Source of the DNA: a virus
DNA: 64,000 nt
Virus record (IMG/VR): IMGVR_UViG_3300030118_001869
Coordinates: 1-64,000 of that record
Direction: 5' to 3' (one strand)
Below are positions 63,967-64,000 of the stretch, one piece after another. Under the pieces are notes generated by a model, which was not told the DNA's origin, did not search any database, and saw nothing but the letters and a program-made list of their open reading frames with translations. Position 1 is the first letter of the stretch, and each line of letters starts with the position of its first letter. The position numbers were made by a program, and so were the translations under genes.

Positions 63967-64000
63967 ACTTATAAATTAACCCTTCTTACTAAGAATTCAT

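Noticed and set aside
1-64000. tRNA genes, rRNA, CRISPR arrays, insertion sequences, terminase, portal or major capsid genes
   Set aside because: None seen by reading; gaps between genes are too short for most of these. A dedicated tRNA scan was not possible.

Overview
The window looks like part of an AT-rich genome of a tailed dsDNA phage of the crAss-like group (Crassvirales), probably infecting a marine Bacteroidota host. The grounds are as follows. There is a run of virion genes whose sequences I recognise as crAss-like: a tail-tubular protein, a ring/stabilisation protein, a 'SFSKGM...GNEP' stabilisation protein, and several KxNRGKFT- or RHSxGG-type structural proteins. A 4283-residue protein carries the DFDID catalytic motif of the crAss-like virion RNA polymerase and a HEAFH zincin motif. 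Tail-fibre sequences are of a kind common in marine phages. Starts are of the Bacteroidota type (AT-rich leaders without a clear Shine-Dalgarno site, often ATTATGGC), and one lipoprotein carries a Bacteroidota-like surface-export signal. Family assignments rest on motifs and memory; no database search was run.

Layout. (1) 2-9212, + strand: receptor-contact proteins (two long fibres, a small fibre-associated protein, a coiled-coil protein, two Cys-rich/FN3 structural proteins, one with a von Willebrand A domain) and a metallophosphoesterase. (2) 9269-27677, + strand: connector, ring, stabilisation and cargo proteins, including a 2039-residue protein with an internal von Willebrand A domain and a 771-residue protein with a Cys/His peptidase-like domain. 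(3) 27684-46228, + strand: two giant proteins, a zincin plus RNA-polymerase fusion (4283 aa) and a protein with a PD-(D/E)XK nuclease domain (1896 aa), both probably packaged and ejected with the DNA. A 53-aa membrane peptide follows directly.

(4) 46341-51824, - strand: four envelope-directed genes (surface lipoprotein, thioredoxin-like protein without catalytic cysteines, membrane-anchored coiled coil, outer-membrane beta-barrel), then class I ribonucleotide reductase (nrdA, nrdB) and a 64-aa protein. (5) 51942-58786, + strand: a tight array of very small, mostly Lys/Arg-rich proteins, two holin-like membrane proteins, and two further fibres sharing an N-terminal anchor. A strong terminator at 58829-58852 closes it. 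(6) 58835-63966, - strand: small membrane protein, dATP/dGTP diphosphohydrolase-like protein, lipoprotein, DUF932-like protein, family B DNA polymerase and two conserved unknowns, i.e. replication and nucleotide metabolism.

How it works together (inference): the virion ejects the RNA polymerase, peptidase and nuclease cargo with the genome; early genes are transcribed; PolB, RNR and the diphosphohydrolase serve replication; later transcription units start at a repeated TTTGTATATT(A) promoter-like element. The envelope block may remodel the host surface. Terminase, portal and major capsid genes are not in the window. I saw no tRNA, rRNA, CRISPR array or insertion sequence, and there is no gap over 300 bases without a gene.
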